DNA of 10,712 bases from an uncultured Streptococcus sp. (GTDB lineage: Bacteria; Bacillota; Bacilli; Lactobacillales; Streptococcaceae), in contig CABSRC010000054.1 in the NCBI GenBank assembly GCA_902480035.1, forward strand, positions 1 to 10,712, given 5' to 3'. The position numbers were made by a program, and so were the translations under genes. The notes below the pieces were generated by a model. The model had not been told where the DNA came from, ran no database searches, and saw only the letters and a program-made list of their open reading frames with translations. Shown here piece by piece: positions 1 through 6,759 of the stretch (its first letter is position 1; the number at the start of each line of letters is the position of its first letter).

Positions 1-174
1 TTTTTGGGAGTCGCAGGAAAATCACACGATAGCTTAGAGGACGCCCGCATGACAGCTCTTGTCTACGAACAATTCCTCGAATTTGATCAAGGCCGTACCC
101 TCCTTGAAGAGCAAGAGAACTTCTCCACCAACCCCTTCGGAGGCTTGGACTTATCCGGATTTTTTGATGAATAA
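1..174 (+). CDS. DEDDh-family 3'-5' exonuclease (DnaQ/epsilon-like), C-terminal end only
   Basis: The open frame enters from the left edge and gives 57 residues before TAA at 172-174. It contains the motif H-D-S-L-E-D-A-R (H9 and D14 of the fragment). This is the H-x4-D ExoIII motif that ends the catalytic core of DEDDh exonucleases such as the epsilon proofreading subunit and related stand-alone RNase T/DnaQ-fold enzymes. About 40 residues follow, rich in Glu/Phe and ending GGLDLSGFFDE; this tail lies outside the catalytic fold. The enzyme would remove nucleotides from DNA or RNA 3' ends in the cytoplasm using two metal ions. The N-terminal DxE motif lies outside the window, so it cannot be decided whether this is a stand-alone exonuclease or the end of a larger protein. 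It converges on the YbaB gene, with a repeat/terminator between them. Confidence 0.75.
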   Translation, partial: FLGVAGKSHDSLEDARMTALVYEQFLEFDQGRTLLEEQENFSTNPFGGLDLSGFFDE

Positions 175-183
175 AAAGAGAGA

Positions 184-358
184 GTGGGACAGAAATCGGT
201 AATTCGTTAGAATTCGATTTCGTCGTCCCACCTCCGCACAGTTGAGTAGGGCTGTAAAAGCTGATGAAATCAGCGTAGTAGAGCCCACTCAGCCACTGCG
301 TCTTGCTCGACAATCCAAAAACAATTAAGAGGCTAGGACTTTTGTCCCAGCCTCTTTT
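184..358. repeat. Multi-hairpin intergenic repeat element (streptococcal type)
   Basis: Almost the whole exonuclease-ybaB gap is built of inverted repeats. Hairpin 1 pairs GTGGGAC (184-190) with GTCCCAC (225-231). Inside it GAAATCG pairs with CGATTTC and AATTC with GAATT, around a GTTA loop. Hairpin 2 pairs GAGT-a-GGGCT (244-253) with AGCCCACTC (282-290), and has a nested perfect hairpin GCTGAT-gaa-ATCAGC (260-274). Hairpin 3 is the terminator at 329-358. The element carries no credible ORF. I believe closely similar intergenic units are dispersed through genomes of several oral streptococci, but that is memory, not a search. It may act as a bidirectional 3' processing/termination module between convergent genes. 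Confidence 0.6.
329..358. terminator. Rho-independent terminator between exonuclease and ybaB
   Basis: GAGGCTAGGAC (329-339) pairs with GTCCCAGCCTC (344-354) across a TTTT loop, with one A/C mismatch, and TTTT follows at 355-358. An A-rich run upstream (316-328) gives a weaker U-tract for the minus strand, so the structure could serve both converging genes. Confidence 0.8.
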
Positions 359-381
359 GAGTTAATGAAAACTTCCTTAGC

Positions 382-681
382 TTAAAATGGCAATTTCCCT
401 GCGAAAGCACCGAGTTTTTTCTTGGTTGCAGCATCAATTTCTTCAATTGCAGCATTGATAGCTTGAACCGTCATATCAGAAAGCGTTTCTGTATCTTCAG
501 GATCGACCACTGCAACATTGAAATCGATAGAAACAACCTTCTTATCACCTGTAAGAGTTGCAACAACCAAGTCTTGAGCAGATTTCCCTACAAATTGAGT
601 TGCGGCTAATTCCGCTTGGCTTTGCTCCATTTGCTTTTGCAATTTTTGAGCTTGCTTCATCATATTTTGCATATTCATCAT
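382..681 (-). CDS. YbaB/EbfC-family nucleoid-associated protein
   Basis: The product is a 99-residue DNA-binding protein of the YbaB/EbfC family. These are small homodimers that coat DNA and modulate nucleoid structure and gene expression. The sequence shows a Met/Gln/Lys-rich N-terminal helix (residues 1-25, MQNMMKQAQKLQKQMEQ type), then a central beta segment containing a V-x-G-x-K-x-V-V-S-I-D-F pattern. It ends in a helix and the typical GKLPF-like tail. The usual family length is 100-110 residues, so it is complete. ATG at 681 is preceded by GGAAGGAA about 11 bases upstream. A second ATG follows at once, and the first is closer to the ribosome site. In many bacteria the gene follows dnaX and recR; here it stands alone beside an exonuclease gene. 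It has its own extended -10 promoter. Confidence 0.92.
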   Translation of the reverse strand: MMNMQNMMKQAQKLQKQMEQSQAELAATQFVGKSAQDLVVATLTGDKKVVSIDFNVAVVDPEDTETLSDMTVQAINAAIEEIDAATKKKLGAFAGKLPF

Positions 682-720
682 AGCAATTACATTCCTTCCA
701 ACTTCTGAAATTTACAGTTC

Positions 721-729
721 ATTATACCA
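721..729 (-). promoter_or_regulatory. Extended -10 promoter for the YbaB gene
   Basis: Read on the minus strand, 729-721 is TGGTATAAT: a perfect -10 hexamer with a TG-n extension, a form often used in streptococci. The corresponding -35 (around 744-749, TTTTCC) is poor, as extended -10 promoters tolerate. Transcription would start near 714, leaving a leader of about 33 bases. Confidence 0.65.
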
Positions 730-779
730 TTTTTTAAACGCTTGGAAAAGCTTTGAGCTGGGGAAGTTCTGATTCTTCT

Positions 780-808
780 TTGATCTTGGATTCGATCTAT
801 AGTATAAT
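780..808 (+). promoter_or_regulatory. Sigma-A promoter for the methyltransferase gene
   Basis: TTGATC (780-785) and TATAAT (803-808) are separated by 17 bases. The -10 is perfect and the -35 matches 4 of 6. The start of transcription would be near 815, about 30 bases before the GTG start codon at 847. This shows the methyltransferase is transcribed on its own. Confidence 0.7.
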
Positions 809-846
809 GTTACAAGAAATTTCACGAAATAGAAAAAGAGGTTACC

Positions 847-1620
847 GTGTTATATAAGACTATCCAACAGTACTGGGATAAACGCTATCAGGGCTATTCC
901 CAGAAAAATAAAAAAGAAATCGAAAGTGTTCAGATTGAAAAATGGAAGTATGAACTCATCCGTTGGCTACCAAAAGAGCGAACGATTTCCATCTTAGATA
1001 TCGGTACAGGACCTGGATTTTTCCCGATTGTCTTAAAACAAATGGGTTATACCAAGGTCACTGCAATTGACGCTTCAGAAAATATGCTAGAGATTGCGCA
1101 GGAGAATCTCCTCAAATATGGCGGAGAAACACCAGATACTGTCCGCTATCTACAAATGAATGCCCAGGAGTTGGACTTTGAGCCAGAATCTTTTGACGTC
1201 ATTATGATGCGCAATGTTACGTGGAATTTAGAAAAGCCTGAAAAAGCTTATAAGTCCTGGCTACGCGCTCTTAAACCTGGCGGACAACTCCTCATTTATG
1301 ATGCCAACTGGTACTCTTATCTCAACGATCCTGCTATTCGTTTACAATTTGAGAACAATCTCAAGATCGTTTCCAGCGAACAGTTAGAAGATTACTGGCA
1401 CGGCGAAGGGGTCGATGAGGCCTTGATTGAAGAAATCGCCCGCCAATTGCCACTAACCAAGCGCCTTCGTCCTGGATGGGATTTGGAGTTTTTGAATCAA
1501 TTTGAAGGGGTCGAAGCTACAGTTGACACCGAATTTGGACCAAAAATTTGGAGCCGAGAAGAAGAACTCAACTACGCAGCAACACCAATGTTTGCCCTTT
1601 ATATCACAAAAAGAAGCTGA
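847..1620 (+). CDS. Class I SAM-dependent methyltransferase, substrate unknown
   Basis: The product is 257 residues with a Rossmann-fold methyltransferase core. Motif I is LDIGTGPG (50-57), which binds S-adenosylmethionine. The acidic end of strand 2 is in TAIDAS (D75). The post-I strand is FDVIMMRNVTWNL (116-128), and motif III is LKPGG followed by LLIYDANWY. The C-terminal third (about 160-257) is a lid-like region that would set substrate choice. The start is GTG at 847, with AGAGG about 5 bases upstream; no better ATG precedes the conserved N-terminus. The TGA stop lies inside the left arm of the following terminator. The gene faces the nickel importer operon tail to tail. I recall similar DANW-type methyltransferases beside nickel/peptide ABC importers in other Firmicutes, which hints at a metal-ligand or metallophore role. 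This is inference; ubiquinone/menaquinone-type annotations would be over-reading. Confidence 0.85.
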   Translation: MLYKTIQQYWDKRYQGYSQKNKKEIESVQIEKWKYELIRWLPKERTISILDIGTGPGFFPIVLKQMGYTKVTAIDASENMLEIAQENLLKYGGETPDTVRYLQMNAQELDFEPESFDVIMMRNVTWNLEKPEKAYKSWLRALKPGGQLLIYDANWYSYLNDPAIRLQFENNLKIVSSEQLEDYWHGEGVDEALIEEIARQLPLTKRLRPGWDLEFLNQFEGVEATVDTEFGPKIWSREEELNYAATPMFALYITKRS

Positions 1621-1640
1621 TTCCTGTTTGGATCAGCTTT
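1614..1640 (+). terminator. Terminator of the methyltransferase gene, left copy of a 27-bp repeat
   Basis: AAGCTGAT (1614-1621) pairs with ATCAGCTT (1632-1639), extended inward by CC/GG. The stop codon of the methyltransferase is within the stem. The T-tract after this copy is broken (TTTAATGTTCTTTT), so termination may be weaker than at the right copy. The 27 bases are identical to 1882-1908. Confidence 0.7.
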
Positions 1641-1881
1641 AATGTTCTTTTATACAAAACTAATAAATTCTACAAAAATAAAATAATTTTATGCGTTAGA
1701 GTCATTCAATCATCTACTGAAACTTTCCGCCGTGAGAAAAGTGCTAGAAACACTATTGTTTCTAGCACTCGGAATTATTGAGACCTTAGGCTCAATTATT
1801 AGTCATGGAACTTCTTCGAAGTTCGCTGACGTCCATACTCACCTAAGGAAAGTTTCTAAGAAGATTTTGTCTTCAATCTAA
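1641..1881. repeat. 241-bp hairpin-rich segment bracketed by 27-bp direct repeats
   Basis: The segment has an AT-rich left part (1641-1700) and a strongly folded right part. It contains a perfect 12-bp hairpin AGTGCTAGAAAC/GTTTCTAGCACT (1740-1751 and 1758-1769, 6-base loop), ATTGAG/CTCAAT (1777-1782 and 1791-1796) and GAACTTC/GAAGTTC (1808-1814 and 1818-1824). An outer pair GAAACTTTCC/GGAAAGTTTC (1719-1728 and 1847-1856) encloses all three. That is a cloverleaf-like plan on either strand. No convincing ORF lies in it. It resembles BOX/RUP-type non-autonomous intergenic elements in size and style, but I cannot assign it to one. A structured RNA is an alternative. Confidence 0.6.
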
Positions 1882-1908
1882 AAGCTGATTCCTGTTTGGA
1901 TCAGCTTT
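1882..1908. terminator. Bidirectional terminator at the end of the nickel importer operon, right copy
   Basis: This is a perfect copy of 1614-1640. It is flanked by AAA on the left and TTTTT on the right, so it can terminate plus-strand transcription well. On the minus strand the stem is followed by TTTT-AG and comes immediately after the last stop codon (1911-1909) of the importer operon. Confidence 0.75.
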
Positions 1909-2730
1909 TTATTTGTATGCTTGTTGGATGGCAAAATACTGTTTGAGAAGTTTTCCTAAGACCATCACTCCTCCAATAAAGAAGATGAGAAAAAGACTCG
2001 GAAAGGCCACGATCCACGGCGCTGTCTGCAAATAGCTTCTGCCAGTATTGATCATCGCCCCCCACTCTGCATCGGGCATCTGGGCACCCAAACCGATAAA
2101 ACTCATCCCTGCAATTTCCATGACAATGGTATTCAGATCATACACCATGGTTGTGACGACTTGGGGAAAGACGCTAGGGAGATAGTATAGCTTGATCTTA
2201 CTCCAGAAGGTATTGCCAAACATATCTGCATAGCGGAAATACGGTTCTTCTTTGATATCGAGGAGCAGCGAGCGTACTAGGTAGGCATACTTGGTCCAGC
2301 TGGTCAAACAGATGGCCAGTAACGTCTGTTCCATTCCAAGACCTAAAAAACCAACGATCCCAATCACAAAGATAATGGGAGGAAAGGCTTGAAAAAGCGT
2401 AATAACTACTTGAACCAAACGATCCACGATCCCACCAAACTTGACACTGAATACTCCCATTAAGCAACCAAAAAGGACGACCAAAAAGAGAGCGAGAAGG
2501 GATGGAAAGAGGGTATGGGCCCCTCCGACAAACACTCGGACCAAGAGATCGCGGCCCAACTCATCTCTCCCAAAGAGGGCTTGATGAGAGGGGCCTGCCA
2601 AAACCTGGCCTAAGTCGACCTGGTTAGCGCGGTCAGCTCCCAACCACTGCGCAAAGCCCAGAAAGACTAGAAATAGAAGTAAGCCAATGGATACCCACCG
2701 AATGTTCCGTTTGATCTGATCAGATGACAT
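1909..2730 (-). CDS. nikC: Nickel/peptide-type ABC importer permease 2 (NikC/DppC-like)
   Basis: The product is a 273-residue inner-membrane permease of the DppC/NikC/OppC group, which pairs with the NikB-type subunit to form the translocation channel. It shows the family's N-terminal anchor (about residues 12-31), then the conserved H-x-L-F-G-R-D-E-L-G-R-D segment that precedes the channel domain. Several membrane spans follow. The ATPase-coupling (EAA-like) loop lies around YADMFGNTFWSKIKLYYLP, and the typical GMSFIGLGAQMP-x-x-EWG motif is near the end. I chose ATG at 2730: AGGAGG stands 10 bases upstream and the start overlaps the nikB stop by 11 bases. A longer reading from 2790 would run deep into nikB. 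It is the last gene of the operon, followed directly by a terminator. Nickel as substrate is inferred from the lar context. Confidence 0.88.
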   Translation of the reverse strand: MSSDQIKRNIRWVSIGLLLFLVFLGFAQWLGADRANQVDLGQVLAGPSHQALFGRDELGRDLLVRVFVGGAHTLFPSLLALFLVVLFGCLMGVFSVKFGGIVDRLVQVVITLFQAFPPIIFVIGIVGFLGLGMEQTLLAICLTSWTKYAYLVRSLLLDIKEEPYFRYADMFGNTFWSKIKLYYLPSVFPQVVTTMVYDLNTIVMEIAGMSFIGLGAQMPDAEWGAMINTGRSYLQTAPWIVAFPSLFLIFFIGGVMVLGKLLKQYFAIQQAYK

Positions 2731-3670
2731 GGTTAGCTCCCTCCTTGCGATAGCGTTTTGGATTGATGAAGAGCTGGATAAATTCAGCAAAGGTATTGAC
2801 TAGAAGAACACCAGCTGTAATGACCAGAACCGATCCCTGGATCAAAGGAAAATCCCGGTTGTGAACAGCTGTGATCAACATTTTCCCAATTCCTGGCCAA
2901 GAAAAGAGATACTCGATCACGGCCACACCTCCTAATAAGGAGGTTAAAGATAGGGTGATCAAGGTCAAGAGCAACGGAAATAATTGTGGAAAAATGGTTG
3001 TCCTGAGGATCTGCCCCCATCTCAAACCGCGCCCCATAGCCCCCAGCACTGCATCTGACTCAAGAATCTCTATTAAGCCTTCTTGTAGCTGTGGGATGTA
3101 GCGGCTCGACATGGTCAAGGCCAAGGTCAAAGAAGGCAGTACTGCTCCTTGTAGATTCACCGTTGATTGAATTGGAAACAGATGCAAATATAGTGAAAAC
3201 ACCAGCATCAGGCCAATCCCTAGAACGAAATTGGGAATGGTATTGGCGAGAGCCGTAGCAAACGAGATGACCTTAGAAAGCGGGCTCTTCTTATAAAAAA
3301 CTGCCATAAAACTCAGCGGAATCGAGATCAAGAGGGTCAAGAAGAGGGTAGAGCCTGCTAGCACTAATGTATTAGGAAAATAAAAGGCCAATTCTTTTGC
3401 GACGGACGATCCGGAGTGGTAGGTCATTCCCAGATTTCCATGGAAAACTCCGAATAGCCACCGTCCATACTGCACCCAGAAAGGATCCTGAAAACCAAAT
3501 TCCAGACGCTTGGCCTCAAGCAGTTCTTTTGTAAAAGGAATCCCCTGGGCAGCCAACATATTTTTAGCTGGATCTCCTGGCGCTAGATACATGAGTAAAA
3601 AGGAGATCAAACTGACGCCAAGTAAGATCAGTAGGAAACGGACCAGTAATTTACAGCTTATTCGAAACAT
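2720..3670 (-). CDS. nikB: Nickel/peptide-type ABC importer permease 1 (NikB/DppB-like)
   Basis: The product is a 316-residue permease of the DppB/NikB/OppB group. The N-terminus is a membrane span ending in the hallmark FLLMYLAPGDP. A long extracellular loop (to about residue 75) follows, then five more spans. The cytoplasmic coupling loop is near DAVLGAMGRGLRWGQILRTT, and the last third carries GGVAVIEYLFSWPGIGKM, a strongly conserved DppB-type signature. ATG at 3670 is used. It overlaps the end of the upstream ATPase gene by 13 bases and has AAAGG about 11 bases upstream; an extension to 3748 would only read the 3' end of that gene. With NikC it forms the membrane channel. The substrate is read from its neighbours, since this family also carries di- and oligopeptides. 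Confidence 0.88.
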   Translation of the reverse strand: MFRISCKLLVRFLLILLGVSLISFLLMYLAPGDPAKNMLAAQGIPFTKELLEAKRLEFGFQDPFWVQYGRWLFGVFHGNLGMTYHSGSSVAKELAFYFPNTLVLAGSTLFLTLLISIPLSFMAVFYKKSPLSKVISFATALANTIPNFVLGIGLMLVFSLYLHLFPIQSTVNLQGAVLPSLTLALTMSSRYIPQLQEGLIEILESDAVLGAMGRGLRWGQILRTTIFPQLFPLLLTLITLSLTSLLGGVAVIEYLFSWPGIGKMLITAVHNRDFPLIQGSVLVITAGVLLVNTFAEFIQLFINPKRYRKEGANHVI

Positions 3671-4440
3671 CCATTCACCCACCTTTCTTGCTGCCGATAA
3701 GTGGCCAATAATTCCTGAGTATAGGGATCTCGTGGGGTGCTCAAGCACTCACTGGTCCTTCCTAGCTCTCTGATCTGTCCTTCTTTTAGAACCATTAGCT
3801 GTTGACAAAATTGGCTGACCAAGGCTAGGTCATGGGAGATAAAGACAAAACTCATCTGAAACTGCTCCCTCAACTGCTGCAGCAAGCGCATCAGCTCTGC
3901 TTGGATGGTCATATCTAGAGCACTGGTCATCTCGTCGCAAACGAGGATTCTCGGTTTGATGAGCAAGGCACGCGCAATAGCTGCTCTCTGGCACTCTCCC
4001 CCACTTAAAAATTGGGGCCTTTGTTGGACCAGCTGGCGATTTAGATGAACAGCCTCCAAAACCGCCTCAATCGCTTTTTCTTTTTCAGCTTTTGTTGAAG
4101 CCCGATCAAAATGATCACAGACTTCCATCAAGCTTGAATAAACCGAGCGAGCTGGATGAAAACTAGCATGTGGGTGTTGATCAATATACTGGATCGTTTG
4201 ATAGAATTCTTTAGTTGAAAAGTCTTCATAGGGACGGCCCTGTAGATAGAGTTGCCCCTGATGAGGTTTGATAAAGCGACACAGCAGATGACTAAGACTG
4301 GTCTTTCCAGATCCAGATTCGCCTACAATGCCAAAGCTTTCACCTTCTTCTAACTCAAATGAAATCGGACCTACTTGCATACCCGATGCAGAATGACGGT
4401 GGGTGAAAATCAGATCTTTACAGGTCAAAATGGTCCCCAT
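3658..4440 (-). CDS. nikE: ABC importer ATP-binding subunit (NikE/DppF-like)
   Basis: The product is a 260-residue cytoplasmic ATPase that energizes the importer. From ATG at 4440 it has Walker A GESGSGKTS (40-48), a Q-loop glutamine in IQYIDQ (Q88), signature LSGGECQR (145-152), Walker B ILVCDE (165-170) and switch histidine H203, so all catalytic parts are present. The ribosome site AAAGGAG lies 6 bases before this ATG. Upstream in-frame starts (to 4554) fall inside the neighbouring ATPase gene and are rejected. The start overlaps the end of nikD by 23 bases. It is shorter than DppF/OppF proteins (about 310-330 residues), lacking most of their C-terminal oligopeptide domain. That is in keeping with metal-type transporters such as NikE. 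Confidence 0.88.
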   Translation of the reverse strand: MGTILTCKDLIFTHRHSASGMQVGPISFELEEGESFGIVGESGSGKTSLSHLLCRFIKPHQGQLYLQGRPYEDFSTKEFYQTIQYIDQHPHASFHPARSVYSSLMEVCDHFDRASTKAEKEKAIEAVLEAVHLNRQLVQQRPQFLSGGECQRAAIARALLIKPRILVCDEMTSALDMTIQAELMRLLQQLREQFQMSFVFISHDLALVSQFCQQLMVLKEGQIRELGRTSECLSTPRDPYTQELLATYRQQERWVNGCFE

Positions 4441-5203
4441 CTGTAGCTCCTTTCTGTAAACGAGGGGTTGCAGCAAGCAACTCTTTTGTATAGTCCTCTT
4501 TTGCGGACTCCAACAATTGGACCGTGGCTCCTTGCTCAATGACCTGTCCCCCACAAATCACAAGCATGTGATCACTCAAGGCTGCAGCGACTGCCATATC
4601 ATGTGTCACTAATAGAAGAGACAAGCCTTCTTCTCTTTTTAAACGGGCCAATAAGTCAACAATCTCAAGCTTTGTGACCACATCGAGCGCACTGGTGGGC
4701 TCATCAGCTAGCAAAATCTTCGGATAAGAGACCAGTGACAAAGCAATTGCAACCCGCTGCATCATGCCCCCACTTAGTTCAAAGGGATAAGCAGGCGCAA
4801 TCTTTTTCGCTTCTAAACCAACCAGGTCCATACATTCTTTGAAAGAACGAATGTTAGGAGTCCGCCCTTTTAGACTGTTGACTAGGTCCTTGTAATGGTT
4901 TTCGATGGTTCGTCGATCATAAAAAAAGCGCCCAGCCTGCTGGCTGATCCAAGCTATCTCACTTCCCACAAAGGAGAAGGGAGAGGCCTGCTGGAGTTGT
5001 TCCTCTCCTTGCCATCTATACTGGCCTTTTGCAATCCAGAGATCTCGCAAAGGGAGACCTAGCAAGACCTTTAGTAGGGTAGACTTCCCGCTGCCACTTT
5101 CTCCGACAATAGCCAGGCTCTGAAATTCTCCTAATTGAAAGGAGACATCTTCAAGAATGATCCGATCCTTGGATTGGACCGTTAGGTGTTGAAGTTCAAG
5201 CAT
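4418..5203 (-). CDS. nikD: ABC importer ATP-binding subunit (NikD/DppD-like)
   Basis: The product is a 261-residue ATPase, partner of the following ATPase in a heterodimer. It carries Walker A GESGSGKST (34-42), a Q-loop in IAWISQQ, signature LSGGMMQR (143-150), Walker B ILLADEP (163-169) and switch histidine H201. Length is close to NikD (about 250) and far below DppD/OppD (about 330), and the iron-sulfur-type C-terminal extension of DppD is absent. ATG at 5203 is fixed by AAAGGA 6-7 bases upstream, which lies within the last codons of the binding-protein gene; the intergenic gap is only 2 bases. Translation is thus likely coupled to nikA. Confidence 0.88.
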   Translation of the reverse strand: MLELQHLTVQSKDRIILEDVSFQLGEFQSLAIVGESGSGKSTLLKVLLGLPLRDLWIAKGQYRWQGEEQLQQASPFSFVGSEIAWISQQAGRFFYDRRTIENHYKDLVNSLKGRTPNIRSFKECMDLVGLEAKKIAPAYPFELSGGMMQRVAIALSLVSYPKILLADEPTSALDVVTKLEIVDLLARLKREEGLSLLLVTHDMAVAAALSDHMLVICGGQVIEQGATVQLLESAKEDYTKELLAATPRLQKGATDGDHFDL

Positions 5204-5205
5204 AC

Positions 5206-6759
5206 TTATTCCTTTGTTAATTGATTGGTTATATGGTAATAGTCTGAGGCACTCGATGCGAGCCCTGACACGCGGTCATTCATAATGACTGCCACCTTAA
5301 ACGTCACCAAAAAGCTGATCGGTAGATCCTCTTGAATCTCCCTTTGAAGGTCCTTGCTCAGCTCTTGACGCTTCTCTTGATTGCCTTCTGTCCCCAGAGT
5401 TTGAATGAGTTGGTCTACCTTGTCGCTCTTGTATTTTCCAAGATTAACCGAACCGTCTGAAGCCAGTGAACTCTTAAAGAAGGGGTAGGGGTCACCTACA
5501 GGAGTCGCCACCATGGTATATGGCGTAAACGAATAATCTTCTGCTGCAGCAATCGAGCCCACTTCAACAGTCCGAATCTTCACATCGATCCCAATCTGCT
5601 TCAAGGCAGCTTGTGTCGCCTGAACTGCTAAAGGAATCTCTGGCAAACGCTCATAAGAGAGAGCTTTTAATGTAACCTTTTTACCATCTTTATAGCGAAA
5701 CCCATCTGCTTTTTTCAAGTAGCCTGCTTGGTCCAAGAGCTTCTCAGCTTCCTTGGCATTCGCATTTGGAACAGGCTCTTCTAAAGCAAAAGGAAAGCGA
5801 CTTGGAAACGGACCACTTGTAGCTTGGGAACCTTTTTGAAAGAGCGATTGACTATAGATCTTTCGATCAATCACCAAATCAAGGGCTTTTCGTAGCGTCT
5901 TGTCTTTCATCCAAGGATCTCGGAAATTATAAACATAAGAAAGATAGCGCGAGCCATCCACTTCTGAAATCCGATAACTTGTTTTCCTACGATAAGAAGC
6001 TAGATTGAGCGCCGGCATCCCATAAGCCGCATCGATCTCACCAGCATCTAAGGCGAGACTCATCGAGGTCGCATCTGAAAAGGAGCGAATCTCCACCTTC
6101 GCTACTTTGGCTGCTCCATTCCAATAATTGCCAAAGGCCTTTAAACTAGCCCCGTTTTCTGGACGAAAAGCCGTCAGCTGATACGGGCCTGTCGCAACAA
6201 CCGATTTTCCAGTTGACTCCTTGGCTCCCACATGAAGGATAGTCGAATACGGATCTGCCAAGAGGTTCAAAAGAATCGGTTGGGGCTCTTTGGTTTTGAT
6301 CCGAATGGTATGATCTGTCGCTGTCATTTGCTCGATCATTAATTCACCTGCCGCCCGCTGATTGGAAGTCAAAAGATGTTCCAAAGACTCCTTGACCGTC
6401 TTAGGAGTCATGAGGCTGCCATCATGAAATCGCACCCCTTGACGGATCGTGATTTCCCACTCCAGAGGAGACAACTGTTCACCCTTAGTTGCCAGCCAAG
6501 GCTGGATCTGAAGCTGATCATCCATTTTAAACAAGGTCTCTCCGACCCCGTAGCGCACCGTAAACCAGCCATTGTACTCTTTGACTGGATCAATATTGGC
6601 TGGAAATTGGGTATAGCCCATAGTTACTGTATCACGAGAAGAGACCGTTTTTTCCCGGCTCTCCTGAAAAGCCCTCAAGCCTAGCAAGCAAATTCCTGCT
6701 AAAAGGAGCGTCCAGCAGAGCTTGGCCCAAGATCCTTTTTTTCTTTTAAAAACCAGCAT
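5206..6759 (-). CDS. nikA: Extracellular solute-binding protein, NikA/peptide family (probable nickel binder)
   Basis: The product is a 517-residue SBP family 5 protein (NikA/DppA/OppA/CntA), which captures the ligand outside the membrane and delivers it to NikBC. After a positively charged N-terminus and a hydrophobic segment (about 11-31), it shows typical family features: TMGYTQFPANIDP, VGETLFKMD, WLATKGEQLSP with WEITIRQGVRFHDGS, then ATGPYQLTAF and WNGAAKV. Further on come GEIDAAYG, the LRKALDLVIDRK region and AEKLLDQAGY. The hydrophobic segment has no lipobox: Cys24 is preceded by A-G-I and Cys15 by A-K-L. It may therefore be held by an uncleaved anchor instead of a lipid. The start at 6759 overlaps the DUF924 gene by 14 bases, with a GAGGGG 13 bases upstream, a long spacing. 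Nickel specificity is inferred from the lar genes; a nickel-histidine or metallophore complex is possible. Confidence 0.87.
   Translation of the reverse strand: MLVFKRKKGSWAKLCWTLLLAGICLLGLRAFQESREKTVSSRDTVTMGYTQFPANIDPVKEYNGWFTVRYGVGETLFKMDDQLQIQPWLATKGEQLSPLEWEITIRQGVRFHDGSLMTPKTVKESLEHLLTSNQRAAGELMIEQMTATDHTIRIKTKEPQPILLNLLADPYSTILHVGAKESTGKSVVATGPYQLTAFRPENGASLKAFGNYWNGAAKVAKVEIRSFSDATSMSLALDAGEIDAAYGMPALNLASYRRKTSYRISEVDGSRYLSYVYNFRDPWMKDKTLRKALDLVIDRKIYSQSLFQKGSQATSGPFPSRFPFALEEPVPNANAKEAEKLLDQAGYLKKADGFRYKDGKKVTLKALSYERLPEIPLAVQATQAALKQIGIDVKIRTVEVGSIAAAEDYSFTPYTMVATPVGDPYPFFKSSLASDGSVNLGKYKSDKVDQLIQTLGTEGNQEKRQELSKDLQREIQEDLPISFLVTFKVAVIMNDRVSGLASSASDYYHITNQLTKE

Noticed and set aside
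260..290. Riboswitch or T-box in the left intergenic region
   Set aside because: The hairpins are followed by convergent gene ends, not by a start codon, so there is no gene to regulate in cis.
1548..1781. 77-residue plus-strand ORF at the end of the methyltransferase
   Set aside because: It overlaps the methyltransferase in another frame and runs through the hairpin element; no ribosome site or recognisable sequence.
2731..2790. Upstream start for nikC adding 20 residues
   Set aside because: It would read within nikB; AGGAGG correctly spaced before ATG 2730 decides the start.
3671..3748. Upstream start for nikB adding 26 residues
   Set aside because: The extension lies wholly in nikE and is not membrane-like; ATG 3670 gives the usual DppB-type N-terminus.
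4441..4554. Upstream start for the second ATPase adding 38 residues
   Set aside because: It lies in the 3' end of nikD; AAAGGAG just before ATG 4440 fits far better.
6687..6693. Lipobox-like LAGIC in the binding protein
   Set aside because: The residue before Cys24 is Ile, which does not fit the usual Gly/Ala/Ser requirement.
847..6759. Staphylopine-type metallophore cluster (cnt)
   Set aside because: The importer and a methyltransferase are present, but no histidine racemase, nicotianamine-synthase-like or opine dehydrogenase gene is seen.
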